DNA of 64,000 bases from Pyrocephalus nanus (GCA_038380795.1 CM076260.1:75367843-75431842), one strand, 5' to 3'; shown: positions 1 through 11,310, counted from the first letter of the stretch. Notes: a model not told the origin generated them from the letters alone. Translations and numbers: made by a program.

Positions 1-774
1 TGAGAGGGAGATGGATAGACTACCTCCTGCTCTCAGGTCTCTTATCCTACCGTCATCCAGGCATCTGTCCAGCTCCTAGCAAAGATCAGAGCATGCTTCA
101 TCCTACTGTAAGTGACACCAGAAGCTGATGTTCCCTCAGGGTTATGCTAAGAGCCTTAGGTACCAGCCAGGGGAGCCTCAGATGAGGGGACAGTTTTCTC
201 CCCATCACTCCTACTACATATCCATGTGCCATACAGTGAACACTCCTATGACCGTATCTGACTAATTTGCTTTGCATGATGGGAAGGATACAAATCAGTG
301 GCATTCTCCAAAGGATTTGTCCTGATGGCCATAGTGAAAGGATCAAACTGCAGTTAAAGAACAAGTTGGAAGTCTCTTTGCACAAGGACGCTTGTTAACC
401 CCAAACAACACATTATAGGACAAGGAGCCTCCTTGTAATAAAAAACTTTCTGTAGCCTGTTTTTTGCTTTGCTTGAAAGGAACAGGATCCACTGAATTTC
501 CTTGCTCTATCCAAAGCACACATGGATTTTCCTCACAATAGGCAGATGCTTCAGTTTTTTTGAGTTAACCCAATATTCTTATTATCTCTGATTCAAATTA
601 TGTTTTTTATTTGTGTTCTGGTGCTTGCCTTAACTGTTGTCCACCTGTCTTTGGCTTATCCTATCTGGTGGCCTTCACTTTCCTTCTTTATCTTGGATAT
701 TTCTGCTAAATGCTTTGCCCTCTTTTAGCTTCCCTATGGATTCATGGCTTAACATGGCCCTCCCTCCTACTACT

Positions 775-816
775 GTATAATATGTATAATATTATATAAT
801 ATATTTTATATTTGTC
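775..816. repeat. TA-rich low-complexity tract
   Basis: Tandem-like TATAAT/ATATTA units run for about 40 bases without a strict period. I see no gene associated with it. Confidence 0.55.
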
Positions 817-3800
817 TACATTTAAAATGTAGTTTCCTTTTGGCTTTTATTATTACTGTTTTATCAGTAATCACAGTTCCAATGTTGAGTGCATTGACTG
901 CAATAACAAAGTTCCCATTGGTCCAAAAGAAACTCAGCTGAGTCATGGCAATGGAAAACCATGTGCATAATCTTATTACAGATATCCCTGGTACTGTTAA
1001 TTAATCATCCAGATTCACTCCCCAAAAGCATTAACCAAATCCAGCCTAGAAGTTGAAGGATTAATGATAAGCAGCAGGAAGTCTTTATAAAAAGCTGTCC
1101 TCTTATTGTGTAAAAGACAGGGCTTATAGTATAGAATGACAGATCTTCAGTGCTCACAGCCATTGTCACATAAGCATGGAGACTTTCTACTCCAGCATTT
1201 CAAAAAATCTTCATGCCTATTTTAACAAGCTCTGTACAGATTTAGTATTTACTGGCTAGCAAGAGACAGCATGAACCCACTGTTACTTCTTTCTCCTCAT
1301 ACTGCAAAAGAAAACCAAGACAAAATCCACCTATGGATATTCATGTCCCTAGGAAGGTTGTAGAAATTGCTGCTTTTTGAATCAAAAACTTGCAAACTCC
1401 TAAAACTTGGCAGGAATCAAGCTGACAAAGGATAAAAGCGTATCAAACAGAACCTCCACAAACAGCACACATGCCTTGTGCCCAGGTGGATGGGGAGAAA
1501 ATAAGGTATCTGTAGTAAATTTATGTGCCACAGTATAGTCCCAGCTTAAAAAAATAGAGAGAAGCATGAGAGTGGCTAAGGAAAACCATCACTTTCTCCC
1601 TATTTCTTTCCTGACCCACTTCACAGACCCTAAGGCTGTGATTCCCCGATATCTGCTGAAATCAAAGGCAATCTGTTAAACCATCTCACCAATGTCTGTC
1701 CAGAATGTGTGAAATATTTTAGAGTTAAGCTGAATTTCTAATCTGAAGGGTTAAAAAAGGAGATTTTTTGCTTATTTTAGTTTAAATAAATTCATCAAAT
1801 AGGAAACATAATGTTACAATGCTGCCTTGTTTATTCAAAATATTTGTGCTGTAAAAAAACATCCCATTTTCCTCAGGCTCATCACTCTTTTGAAGGCTAC
1901 TCCAAACACAATGTTATAGTCTGAGTAAAAGTGAATTTAGTGCAAGATACTTGTGGTAGACTATACTCTTTGCTGCCTGTTCATTCATCTGATATGGGTA
2001 CACTTAAATCTGTGGAATTATTCTAGTTTTGCATTGTTATGAATCTCCTGACTGTATCCATGGTCCTCCATATAAAGTACCTTCTTTCCCAGGGGACAGA
2101 GCAGTCCTCCTAACTTTACAGCCAGAACCTCAAGGTGGCTTCCCATCTTTAACCCTGCTCTGTAATGAAAACTCCCATGGCCCTGAAGCAGCACAAAGGA
2201 TTTAATTTTTCTCCGTGGTGTTTCCCATGAATGACAATTAATATAACTTTGCTGTAGGGATACATCTAACATTGCATTGTTCAGCAGTGCACTTGTGAGG
2301 TTAAAATAATTCACTCTGTAAAGATATGTAAGATTATGTATCAATTTATGAACACCTAGAATATTAAGAGAGGTACTTCTTGGTCTACAAAGCACTGTTT
2401 CACTGTCATTTCAAAAACTCAGATTTAGTATGTGACCTAGAGATTTTAATTATTCTTGCAGTAGTGATAAACAAAAGTAATGTAATAAATTATATAAATA
2501 AATGTAATGTCATTCTACTTTAAGAAAGGTTAATAGATTATAAATATAACCTGTTAGATATACTTGGAGTGTTTAATAGCAATAATGCTTGGATGTTCTC
2601 AGGGCTTTTCAGCATAGGATCTCAAAAGCACATTAAGAAAGTAACTAAGTTATGTCCCAGGGTACTTGTGAGTAACTGGTGGCAGCAGCTTAACTCAGGC
2701 CCTGTATCATGATGATGGCAGAGCCTGCAATGGAGTGGGGGGATTGCACTGCCACTGCTCATAGCACACACGAGTAGGTACTTTAAGATTTTATAATAGG
2801 CTTTTCCATCCCAGCATTCTCTCCCTTTTCTTTCTCCCAGTGTCTGAGGGCAGATATTCTTCTAGGAAGCAGGCTTATATTGATGTCTTAAAATAAAATA
2901 GCTGGGCCCAACTGTATTAATATCTTCCTTAATGGCAGTTGAAAGAAGAAAGTGGAGCTTTCTTGCTCCCCCCAGAAAAAGAGAAATAGCCAGTGTGCTG
3001 AAGAACAAGCAATTAGCCTCTCTGAGAGCGGGAGACTGGAGTGATCGGGATAGCAGGACAGGTACAGTATAATTACAAAGCATATGGTGCTAAAAGGCTC
3101 ATCCAATATAGTTCCTTTTGAATAAAATCTATGCTTGAAGGAGGGACTCAGTGTGCCAAACTGAATGGCCTCCCTGGGGGTGATCAGCACAGCTACTTGC
3201 TTTAAGCATTTTGATGAGAGGTCCCAGGAAAATTAACCTGCTTGCCTCCAGGGATCTGACTTGCTGCTTCCCAAGAATTAACTCAGCAGGCCACTCTGCT
3301 GAACCTCACTTCGAGCTCCTGTAAGGAAGCAGGACAGACTTGGAAAATTTGGGGAGAGGCTGTGCCTAGGACATTATTTTTCATCCTCATCCTGAATTCT
3401 TCTGGTCATAGCACCACAGAAACTTAAATCACAGAGAAAAGGGTAGGAGAGCTTAAGAGGCGCACAGCTTCTGGACAGCTAAAGCAGATTTACTTTGAAG
3501 CTGTAAATTGTGGGGTCTAAGACAACTCGAAAAATCCCAGTACTATTAAGGGTTGTGATGGACACAAACAATCAAAAAAGAAGGCACAGTTGAATGCATT
3601 TTTCTGTTTATCTGTGTAAACACTGTAAACAATGGATGTGGCATTCAGTTCATATTGCAAGCTTTTTAGTATCAGCAGTGGGAGAAATTTGACAGAGGAA
3701 AGACATAAAAAAGAAAAGACAATGCAAAGGAAAAAAGAACAAAAGAAATACTGACATAGAAAATAAGAAGAAAGACAAAGTGCAGAGTATACACAGGAGA

Positions 3801-6800
3801 GCAGAAAAGAATGCACTTATTTAAAGTGTTTAAAATCAGTCTTCCTGGTAAAAGGGCAACACAGGAATCAGTCTGGATCTGCTGGCTCTTACACCTTTTT
3901 GTATTTTAAATAGGTAGCAATTTTCTTCCTGGCAAATATCTGGCAAGTTATTTATGTAGGCTGAAACCCTCTCCAGTTCACAGGCTGCTGGGAGTGCTTA
4001 AATCCTACCTAATCTGTGATTCAAGCAGCTTGCAGTAAAACTTAAATTGGACAGACTTTGTAATTTTCGTCCCAGAGCACTGTCCATAAAAAGGGTGATT
4101 TGAAATACAGAATAGATTTGCTTGGAAGTGTCTTTACTGTTATTTTCTGAAAGATCTTTGAATGTCCCTTTTTCATCTCATCTCTTGTCCTTGTCATGCC
4201 TGATACTATTTGGGAGGGCAGTGCAGAGTTCTGTAAATGTTCAGGTAAGAAGAAGAAAAAGGAATGTGATTCTGTCTTCGGTTTTCATGGTCTTTGCTTG
4301 TGTGTTTGAGGCCGGGAGCATATGCTTATTTGCTTAGTCAATTCTGAAAGAACCTTTTCTTTGAGGACAAAGGTCGCCTCACAGATTGAATTTATTTTTT
4401 TTCCTTCTGAGTCAGAGTCTGAGCAACAGATTTTTTTTAATCCTATTTTTAGCGTTTAGATATTTTAATTCTGTTTTCATATGTTCCAACTTCAGATTTT
4501 CTTCACCTTTCTTTCTTAAGAATGCCTAAAGTGTGAGCTACTGTCAAACATGGTCCCCTGGCCTTAACATCTTTACTAAAAGTATTACAGGAGTAGAGGT
4601 TTAAAACAGCTTGCACACTGTTTCTATGGCAGAAAACATGCATAACTACATTGGAATGCACTTCAGATTCAGTGCTTTACAAAGACAACTAGCCAGGAGT
4701 GGGCTGGTAGTGAAGAATGTAGAGGTGATGCCCAGTTATTTTTAATACTGTATGTATCCTAGATAGTGAAAGGGTTAAGAAGTAGCTATCACTGAATTGT
4801 TGATATTGATGGCATAATGATAAGGGGGGTTATGACTTGAGGTGATTTAGGTCTTGTAGTTAGACAGCATCCCATATACAAATATGCAAAGAAAAGCAAT
4901 TGCCAGATAAACCCAAGGGGATGTTGAAACTCTGAGACTTAAATCTAGCTTTTTTTCTTACATTTTGTGGAGAATTCACCAGTATTATTTGAAATGCAAT
5001 GTTCTTTATGCACAGAACCATGAGAGCTTCTCAGAAAATATTGGAAACAGTGAACATTTTATGAGATTTGGAAATAAAATCCATCAGTGCCATCTCTTCC
5101 TGTAATGCTTACAGCAGGTATAAACAGAGGGTTAAAAAACCAAAACGTGAGGAAGATATTCTCACCAGGACTTTGCATCTGTGTCTGGGAACTGTTGGAT
5201 ATATGGTCATACAGACAGTCAGAAGCCTTTATGGACACCTCACATTTGACTGTTGTTATTTGTAGCACTCTATTCTGATCAAATGTGAAGAGAATGCATT
5301 CAGGTACAGCAGTAACTCTACAGCAGCGTCTGTGTGATGCAGTCTGGTGAGCGTCTCTAGCCAGAGAGGTTTGAATCATTCTTCTTCCTTTCTCCTTCCC
5401 TTCACTGCCTTGTTCTGTGAATTCAAGACATAATACTACAAATAACTATTTGAGAAGAGGGGAAATTGGAAAGACATTTTCCTTACAGCTAGGCTAATAT
5501 CACAGAGAAAGACTGCGTGTAAATTTGACAAAAATGTGAATTTGTTCTGACTAGAGGTTGTGAATGTAGGAGGCGTGCAAACAGAATAGTGGTGGATGGT
5601 CACAAGACAGCACATCTAAATGCAGATTTCAGAATGATTGCAGGATGGCAACATCACTTCCAAAATAGCTAATATTTCTGTTAGAAATGTGCTTTTGTCA
5701 TCTGTGGTTTTTGAGTTGGGAAATATAAACAGATTAGAAAGTTATCAGACAGTAGCCAAACAAAAGTAACACAGCATTCAAGTAGAACAAGCTTCTTGCA
5801 AACAGACTAAAAATTATGTGTGGAGAATAGTCACCAAATAACTTCAAATATACTAGAGGAAAGGATGATATGTTCCTGGCAGGTTGTGGCCACTGTAGGT
5901 TTCATGTATGTGACTCCTGGCAGATGAATTCATTCTGATACAAGATGGAGCCTATTAGGAAAGTGGCTACATAAGTAGAAGTTCACACTCCATTTCTTTT
6001 AAGGTTGCTAAGTACAACAGTTATTGATCTCAGTGGTAAGGCAAACATCTAAATTAATAAATGTCCTATTAATGAGAACACTAAACAGGAAAATGTCTAA
6101 ACTGGAGGAATACCAACTGTGCCTGTTACCAACTGGGCATGTTTCATGTTGGTTAAACAACCCATCTAATAGTACAAGAGTCAAAGGTTGTAGCACACAT
6201 AACGATGAGAACTAGTTTTGTCTTAAATCTACCTTTCTCTGTCAATAAAGAATCTTTCAGAAAAGTGGTGATGATACAGAGGTTTTAACAGCAGTATGAT
6301 TTTGAGTGTGAGCACACTTGTAAATAGCTTTATATGTACAAAACCAACCCAGTGATGGTAATTCCCTAGTCTAAAATGAAGAAGGGTAGCCAACTGTAAC
6401 AAAACCAGTTCTGTTAAACAAAAAATTCTTCAAATTGGGCAAATTTTGACTGCTTCTTCCTGAATTTTTAATCCAACCTTGCCTTTTTCACATGAAGCAT
6501 CCTTGTTCTTGATTGGAAATGAAAAGCTGCTGTCTCCAGTTTCCAAGGTTTGAGAGTTTCTCTCCACATTTGTAAGCTGTCTGCAGCCTAGACATCTACC
6601 AATTTCTGCTCCATTGCCTCTTGAATACGGAAGCGATGTTGTAAAGTTAAAAAGCCATAAATTTGACTTGAAATTTTACCCTGCATGCATCAATTTTGCA
6701 CTGCTTATTCTGTAAGATGCTTACTGTAAATTAAATAAATTAAATGTATTCCAGCAGCAAATGTGTTAAATTTTAGGGGGGTGGGGATGCTGCAGCAGAA

Positions 6801-8375
6801 CACATGTTACAGAAAGTAACAAGCCTGCTGCCAAATGCAGCTCTCACTGCAGAGCCCCTGGAACACAGTCCTCAGGCACCCTAGTCTTCATTAAATAAAC
6901 ACAACCTTTTGTTATTGTGATATGTGGCTGGTATTTTTATGCACAGTGTAAGACACAGCCTAGTGTGGATCTCTGGTGTGTCTGTGCCTGCAAGGGCAGC
7001 AAGAGAAATCAGAGACTGATGGAGTTATAGTGCTCTGTGATCAGAGGCGAGCAGAGCCGTATCTGACTGCATCAGTCCCAGTCCACTGTACCTCACACAC
7101 ACATTGGACTAAAGATTTCCAAAAGCCCACAAGTGGTTGGATGTTCTCTCCCCAGTTTGAAACAGTTGGATACTGATTGCCCTCGATGGCTTTGCTTTGA
7201 AAGCTTCTCTGGGATGACTAAACTGAACACTGAAGAGAGGAGGCTTGAGTGCTGTGGTCGTGCAAGGCATCATCAGAGGAGGAAGGAGGACAGGTCTGCA
7301 GGCTTAAGATGCCTCTTACCTCTTTCATAGCACCAGCTGCAGAGGTGCATCAGCCTCTGCTGAGCGGGGTGCTTGGACATCACCTTCACCTGGGCAAGCA
7401 GAGGGCCAGCCAGCCACAGGACGGAGTTACTGCATACAGGTTTTTGATGTTTGGAATTTTAGGCTTAAATAGAACATTGCCAGCCTGAAACACGTTAACA
7501 ACTCTACAAACCCTGCAATGCTGCACATATGCAGAGTAAAAATGACATGTCATCCAAAAAAACATTTGTTCTCAATGTGATTTTCTAGGTGAGCAGCACC
7601 ATCCCCCAAGTAAAATAATGTACTTACTGTGTCTGTCCTTTAAACAATAAGAGAGCATAAGCCTTTTAGAAGGAAAGAATATTAGTGCTCAGCAACAAAG
7701 ACTTTTTAATAAATATCCTTTTAATTTTTAGCATTGTTCCACTGATTACAACTATATAATTGGAAGAGGAGTTGGATTGTACTGCCTTGCACAGCCATAT
7801 ACCTCCAGAAAAAATTGAAGTGAAATTTGGATGTAAAATGCTGATGTAGTGTTTTCCTGCTTATATAGCAGAGGCTCAGATGATCCTAGAAGATCTTATC
7901 TGAGACAGGAGCCAGACAGAGTTCTCTAGGTTCTGATAGTACTGGTCAACTGAATCTGAGGGAGCCTCTGAAATTCTGTGGCTGTATTTTACCCACCAAT
8001 GAGCCTGAAGTTTCTTCACAGAGGCAGTATAAGATGAATTAATATTTTATAATGTGCTTTGAAATCCTCAGATAAAAGGCACTGCAACATTGCAAAATAT
8101 TTCATGGGCAGAACCATCTGAGGTGAGATCTGCCTCCTTTTATGTAACTTCTTTGAAAAATCAGAAACTAATTGGACTCTGAGATGAAACAGTGCCATGG
8201 AACAAGATGGACCCACAGTTCTCAAACATGCCTATGATTGGTCAGGTAATTCTACTAAGACGACTTGGAATTTTTTGTCTTTAATTTGACCAAGGTGATA
8301 GTTTGTGGTCTTGTGGTCTTCTCTCCAGAAGGATCATTTTGAATGGAGCCTAGTGATTTTTTTGTATAGAGCTCA

Positions 8376-8577
8376 TCACCTTATTTGTTCATGAAAGCAC
8401 AGTGTACTTTGAGGACTGACTTCTCTTCCTTGGGAAGATAAATATTTCCATTCTTGCTCTGCATCTCGGGATCTTCCAGTGATAGGTAACATCAACTTTG
8501 ATGAAGAGCTGCAGAACAATCACCTCACAAGAGATAAAACGCGTCCTCCACTTAGTCAGCCCCTACTTAGAGCTACT
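8376..8577 (+). repeat. Direct repeat copy A (partner at 12756-12950)
   Basis: About 200 bases starting at TCACC, followed by TTATTTGTTCATGAAAGCAC, match 12756-12950 in the same orientation. By eye identity is roughly 90%, with a few small indels near the right end (around 8545-8560). Both ends are sharp: flanking bases on either side do not align between copies. Such boundaries fit two insertions of one interspersed repeat family, or a small segmental duplication. I do not recognise the family. I saw no long open frame shared by both copies. Confidence 0.8.
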
Positions 8578-9263
8578 ACTGCACAGAAGAGGCATAGGAA
8601 GTGCAAAACACCCTGGAGCTTCATCAGACTGCAGCTCATCAGATGAAACCTGTGAGAAAGCTCGCCTCTTAAATATGAAGAACTCTCCAGACAGCAGAAG
8701 TAAGGTGGTGTTTTCCCACGTTTTCCTGAACAGTCTGTCGGGACTGCTTTTTCAATAGCTACTATTTATACAATTAACAAATACTTTAGAAGGTTTGTGA
8801 AGTATTGATGGCTGCCCAGTCTTGTTTGCCAAGTACACTCATTTTAATTTGACCAAATCTTAAGAAATGTTGAGTATTTGCATCTTTGCCTGCTGACGCA
8901 TCTCGTTTTGGAACCTGTAAATGTGCTGAGTATTTTCACAGCCATAGAAAAAATCACAAGGAGCAACGGGTGCTGAGGTCACTGTCCACAGAATCTTGTG
9001 AAACCTGATTCTTTGCTTATAGTGATATAAATCTTCTTTATCTTTTTCATATTCATTCATTATGATGTGTTCTCTCCTGGATTCACTTGCATTAAGTCTT
9101 GTTAATTAATACCAGGTAGACTTTTGTGCTTTGACAGAATGGTAACTCTACTGCTGGTATGTCATGACTGGGGATCTTAAAATTATTGCTGAAAAAAAGA
9201 CCCTACCATAAAAAGTTGCTACATACAGGCAGTATCCAGTTGTGACGTACTAAATTTTATTTA

Positions 9264-9521
9264 ATGTGCATAGGTATGGACATAGTTAGTTTCATGCCTG
9301 AAAAAGAGGTGTTAAACTGCGTTAAGAAAGCTGTAGAGTATGTGACTGCAGGTGTTGGAATATCATTGGTAAATCCATGGGGTATCCTCATTTTGGCTGC
9401 TGGGTCGAATTTTGGTCTCCCGAAACAGCAAGAACAGAAAGGCTGTGGAGAGGGTGGTAGAAGTACTAAAGGCACGGATGAAAATCGACCCAGAAGAGCG
9501 GCTGGACCCGAAGGAGAATAA
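9264..9521 (+). other. Unidentified open frame upstream of CpG island (frame A)
   Basis: An 85-codon open frame starts with ATG at 9264 and has a second ATG at 9276. The encoded residues are reasonably protein-like in the first 50 (a charged segment followed by a hydrophobic GILILAAG stretch), then become low in complexity and rich in Gly and Arg. The change coincides with the onset of a coding-like stretch in another frame (9373-9570). I recognise no domain. It could be a decayed coding sequence with a frame change, an unannotated upstream exon or chance. I see no intron signals that would join it to SLC35F3. Confidence 0.2.
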
Positions 9522-9570
9522 AGGAGGGATAACGTGGAGCAAATACAGAAGACTGGTTCGGAGAGTGTAA
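9373..9570 (+). other. Unidentified open frame upstream of CpG island (frame B)
   Basis: This frame is open for 65 codons from just after a TAA (9370-9372) to a TAA at 9568-9570. Its only ATG, at 9478, gives 30 codons beginning MKIDPEERLDPK. The composition is rich in Lys, Arg, Glu and Val with a helical pattern (for example KAVERVVEVLKARM), unlike translations of random sequence nearby. It overlaps frame A in a different register and stops about 50 bases before CpG density rises. I cannot assign a family; old gene debris or a mobile-element remnant are both possible. Function is unknown. Confidence 0.25.
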
Positions 9571-9881
9571 ATTATCTTTCCCCCTCAGACAGAGCGAAGA
9601 GAACCAAGCAGACAGTGATAATCAGGCAGGAGCCGTTCCCCTGCGGTGCAGTAGCCCCGGGCCGATAGGCACGGCCGGGGACGGGAGCCCGGCTTGCTCC
9701 GGGGAGCCCTGGCGCACCGGCGGGAGCGGTGTCGGCAGCCGCATTACGGTCCCGGCTCCCTGCGTGCTCCGCCGGAGCCGGACCGCGGGGCCGGCGCCGT
9801 CCGGGGGCTCCGCAGCGCCCCGAGCCGCGGCGTCCGGGCGCCTCCCCCCGCCTCGACCCGGGGGGCGGCCCCGGGAGCCCT

Positions 9882-9899
9882 GGGGGCGGGCGGGGGGGG
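9882..9899 (+). promoter_or_regulatory. Potential G-quadruplex / GC-box cluster
   Basis: The sequence GGGGGCGGGCGGGGGGGG gives three G-runs of 5, 3 and 8 with single-C loops. The 8-G run can supply two tetrad strands, so the G3 rule for a quadruplex is met. It also holds overlapping GC boxes. It lies about 200 bases upstream of the SLC35F3 ATG, in either core promoter or 5' UTR. Confidence 0.5.
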
Positions 9900-9908
9900 C
9901 CGTGCCGG

Positions 9909-9916
9909 TGACGTCG
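9909..9916 (+). promoter_or_regulatory. CRE-like site (TGACGTCG)
   Basis: TGACGTCG differs from the palindromic cAMP response element TGACGTCA at only the last base. It lies 184 bases upstream of the start codon inside the CpG island, where functional CREB/ATF sites are commonly found. A single match of this length is weak evidence by itself. Confidence 0.4.
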
Positions 9917-10052
9917 GGTTTGCAGCAGCCCCGAGCGGCAGCGGGCGGGCTGGCGAGCCCCAGCCCCCGCCGCCCGGTGCTGCGGCAGAGGGCGGCGGGC
10001 CGGGAGCCGTGCCGGGGGAGCGCCGCCGAGGAAGGGCTCCGGCGGCGCCAGG

Positions 10053-10058
10053 ATGTAG
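10053..10058 (+). promoter_or_regulatory. Minimal start-stop uORF (ATG TAG)
   Basis: ATG followed directly by TAG lies 41 bases upstream of the SLC35F3 ATG. Position -3 is A (CCAGGATGT), a favourable context. It is the only ATG I find between 9541 and the main ATG at 10100, so any mRNA whose 5' end lies upstream of 10053 would present it first. Start-stop elements are known to hold ribosomes at the initiation site and lower downstream translation. Whether it is transcribed depends on the start site, which is not visible here. Confidence 0.55.
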
Positions 10059-10099
10059 GCGCGGGGCGGCGGGGAGCTGCCGCCGGCGACGGGCTCGCC

Positions 10100-10175
10100 A
10101 TGAAGAAGCATTCGGCCAGGGTGGCCCCGCTCAGCGCCTGCAACAGCCCCGTCCTCACGCTCACCAAAGTGGAAG
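10100..10175 (+). CDS. SLC35F3: SLC35F3 exon 1 coding part (residues 1-25 plus first base of codon 26)
   Basis: The exon encodes a 25-residue start, MKKHSARVAPLSACNSPVLT followed by LTKVE, which I recognise as the N-terminus of the common SLC35F3 form. The ATG has a good context (GCC before, A after) and is the first in-frame ATG after an in-frame TAA at 9530-9532. The frame between them is open but lacks ATG. The exon ends GGAAG before the donor GTAAAC, so codon 26 (Gly) is split 1/2 with exon 2. This segment is the start of the cytosolic N-terminal tail: basic, with no signal peptide. Human SLC35F3 has an isoform with another N-terminus; I could not locate the corresponding exon. Confidence 0.92.
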
Positions 10176-10492
10176 GTAAACGACGAGGCTGGGAGCGGGA
10201 CGGGGGTAGCTCGGGGAGACCGGGTACCGCGACGGGGGATGCTCCGGCGAGATGGAGTGCGGTGCTGGGGCGCTGCCCGGCGGCGGGGACTGCGCGACTC
10301 GTGGGCGGGCGGTGGGGACCCACGGCATCGCCGGGCATCGTCGGCACCTACTCCTGTCCCTCGCCCCGCTCAGCTCCGGGTCTTTCCTCCCCAGCGCTCC
10401 AGAGGTAGAGCTTCTCTTCGGAGCTCCCCTCGGGGCCCGGGAGCAGCCTCCAAGCCCCTAGGCAAGTACCTGCCATGCAGGACCCTTGGCAG

Positions 10493-10524
10493 GAGGGAGG
10501 GAGGGAGGGAGGGAGGGAGGGAGG
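10493..10524 (+). repeat. (GGGA)n microsatellite
   Basis: About eight uninterrupted GGGA units, in the first 350 bases of intron 1. The tract is also a string of G3 runs and could form a quadruplex in the non-template strand or RNA. Confidence 0.9.
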
Positions 10525-10899
10525 ATGCTGGACGGATTTGCTCCACCGATGAGAGGAACATAGCCCCCTGTTCCAGCCTTCTTCCCTCATCTGTAGTTGC
10601 CAATCCCCCAGCATGGTAGCTGTGGGTTTGGAGTCTTACGACCAGGATGGACATTCGGAGTCTAACAGCAGTGGCGGGGGGGGGTGGCAGACATTGAGGA
10701 ACCACAGGGAGCTTTTGAGACTTCCAAGGATCATGGCAGGGGACCTTGAAAAGGGTACTGATGTGCTCAGGAGGGTTCAGTGGAGAAATCTGAAGCTCTG
10801 GGTGTACCCATTGGGAAGTTCTGGGGTGAGGAGCTGTGATCTTGGGTAGGAACCTGTAAGCCATGTCCTGGAGGAGCACAGCAGGTGAGATTGGGTGAA

Positions 10900-11310
10900 G
10901 GCAGGGTGCAGGTCAGGAAGGGGACCCCATGTGAGGGATGGATATAGAGCTCAGTTCCTGAAGGAAGAGCGAAGGGAAAGCCGCTGGTTTGGGGGATCTA
11001 CTGGGGAATGTCATAATTGGTTGAAAGAATGGAGTTGGTGAAAGAAAAAGGTTGGCCAAGGGGAATGGAGGGAGGAGAGGCAGAAAAGGGATGAGCAAGA
11101 TGAGGCAAAGAGGAAGAATAGCTCAAAAAAGTAATGATTGAACAGTAAGAGGCAAAGTGTGAATGACAGTCCATAGAAAGCTCATGAAAAAGATGTAAGT
11201 AATATTGGAAAGCTGAAGAACAAAGAAAGGCAAAGAAAAAATGGTAGCAAAAGCTCTGTGGAGGAGAAAGTGAGAATATGCACAGGAGGGGAAAAGGAAC
11301 TAAAATCAGC
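10900..11310 (+). repeat. Purine-rich + strand segment
   Basis: The + (sense) strand is strongly enriched for A and G over about 400 bases, with many GAAAG, GGAGG and AAAGAA runs and few pyrimidine runs. It begins roughly 450 bases after the CpG island. The matching pyrimidine-rich minus strand creates long open frames rich in Leu, Ser, Pro and Phe (for example 10913-11312), which I regard as compositional artefacts. Confidence 0.6.

Larger units (their letters stand above)
1..9372. other. Upstream non-genic sequence, AT-rich
   Basis: This stretch precedes the SLC35F3 promoter. It is AT-rich, and I recognise no exon, RNA gene or complete mobile element in it. Visible structure includes a TA-rich tract around 775-815, a purine-rich + strand stretch around 3690-3790 and the first copy of a duplicated block at 8376-8577. 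Open frames here are short and resemble no family I know; the longest is a 125-codon minus-strand frame at 2018-2395 that opens with GTG rather than ATG. The region could contain distal enhancers or an upstream alternative first exon of SLC35F3, but nothing in the sequence lets me place one. Confidence 0.6.
9620..10450. promoter_or_regulatory. SLC35F3: CpG island promoter of SLC35F3
   Basis: Base composition switches abruptly from AT-rich to strongly GC-rich with very frequent CpG from about 9620 and returns to background by about 10450. The island contains the SLC35F3 initiator codon at 10100 and the exon 1 donor at 10176. Several GC boxes (GGGGCGGG type, for example within 9882-9891) would be predicted Sp-family sites. 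I see no TATA box, so initiation is probably dispersed. The exact transcription start cannot be read from sequence. An independent transcript on the opposite strand is possible, since CpG promoters are often bidirectional, but no minus-strand exon is evident. Confidence 0.85.

Noticed and set aside
3517..3816. 99-codon minus-strand frame rich in Phe, Leu, Ser and Cys
   Set aside because: It is the complement of a purine-rich + strand tract; low complexity mimics membrane protein composition.
9622..10347. Minus-strand open frames of 179 and 241 codons across the CpG island
   Set aside because: They are Pro/Ala/Arg/Gly-rich shadows of GC-rich sequence that lacks stop codons on both strands; real SLC35F3 exon 1 lies on the other strand.
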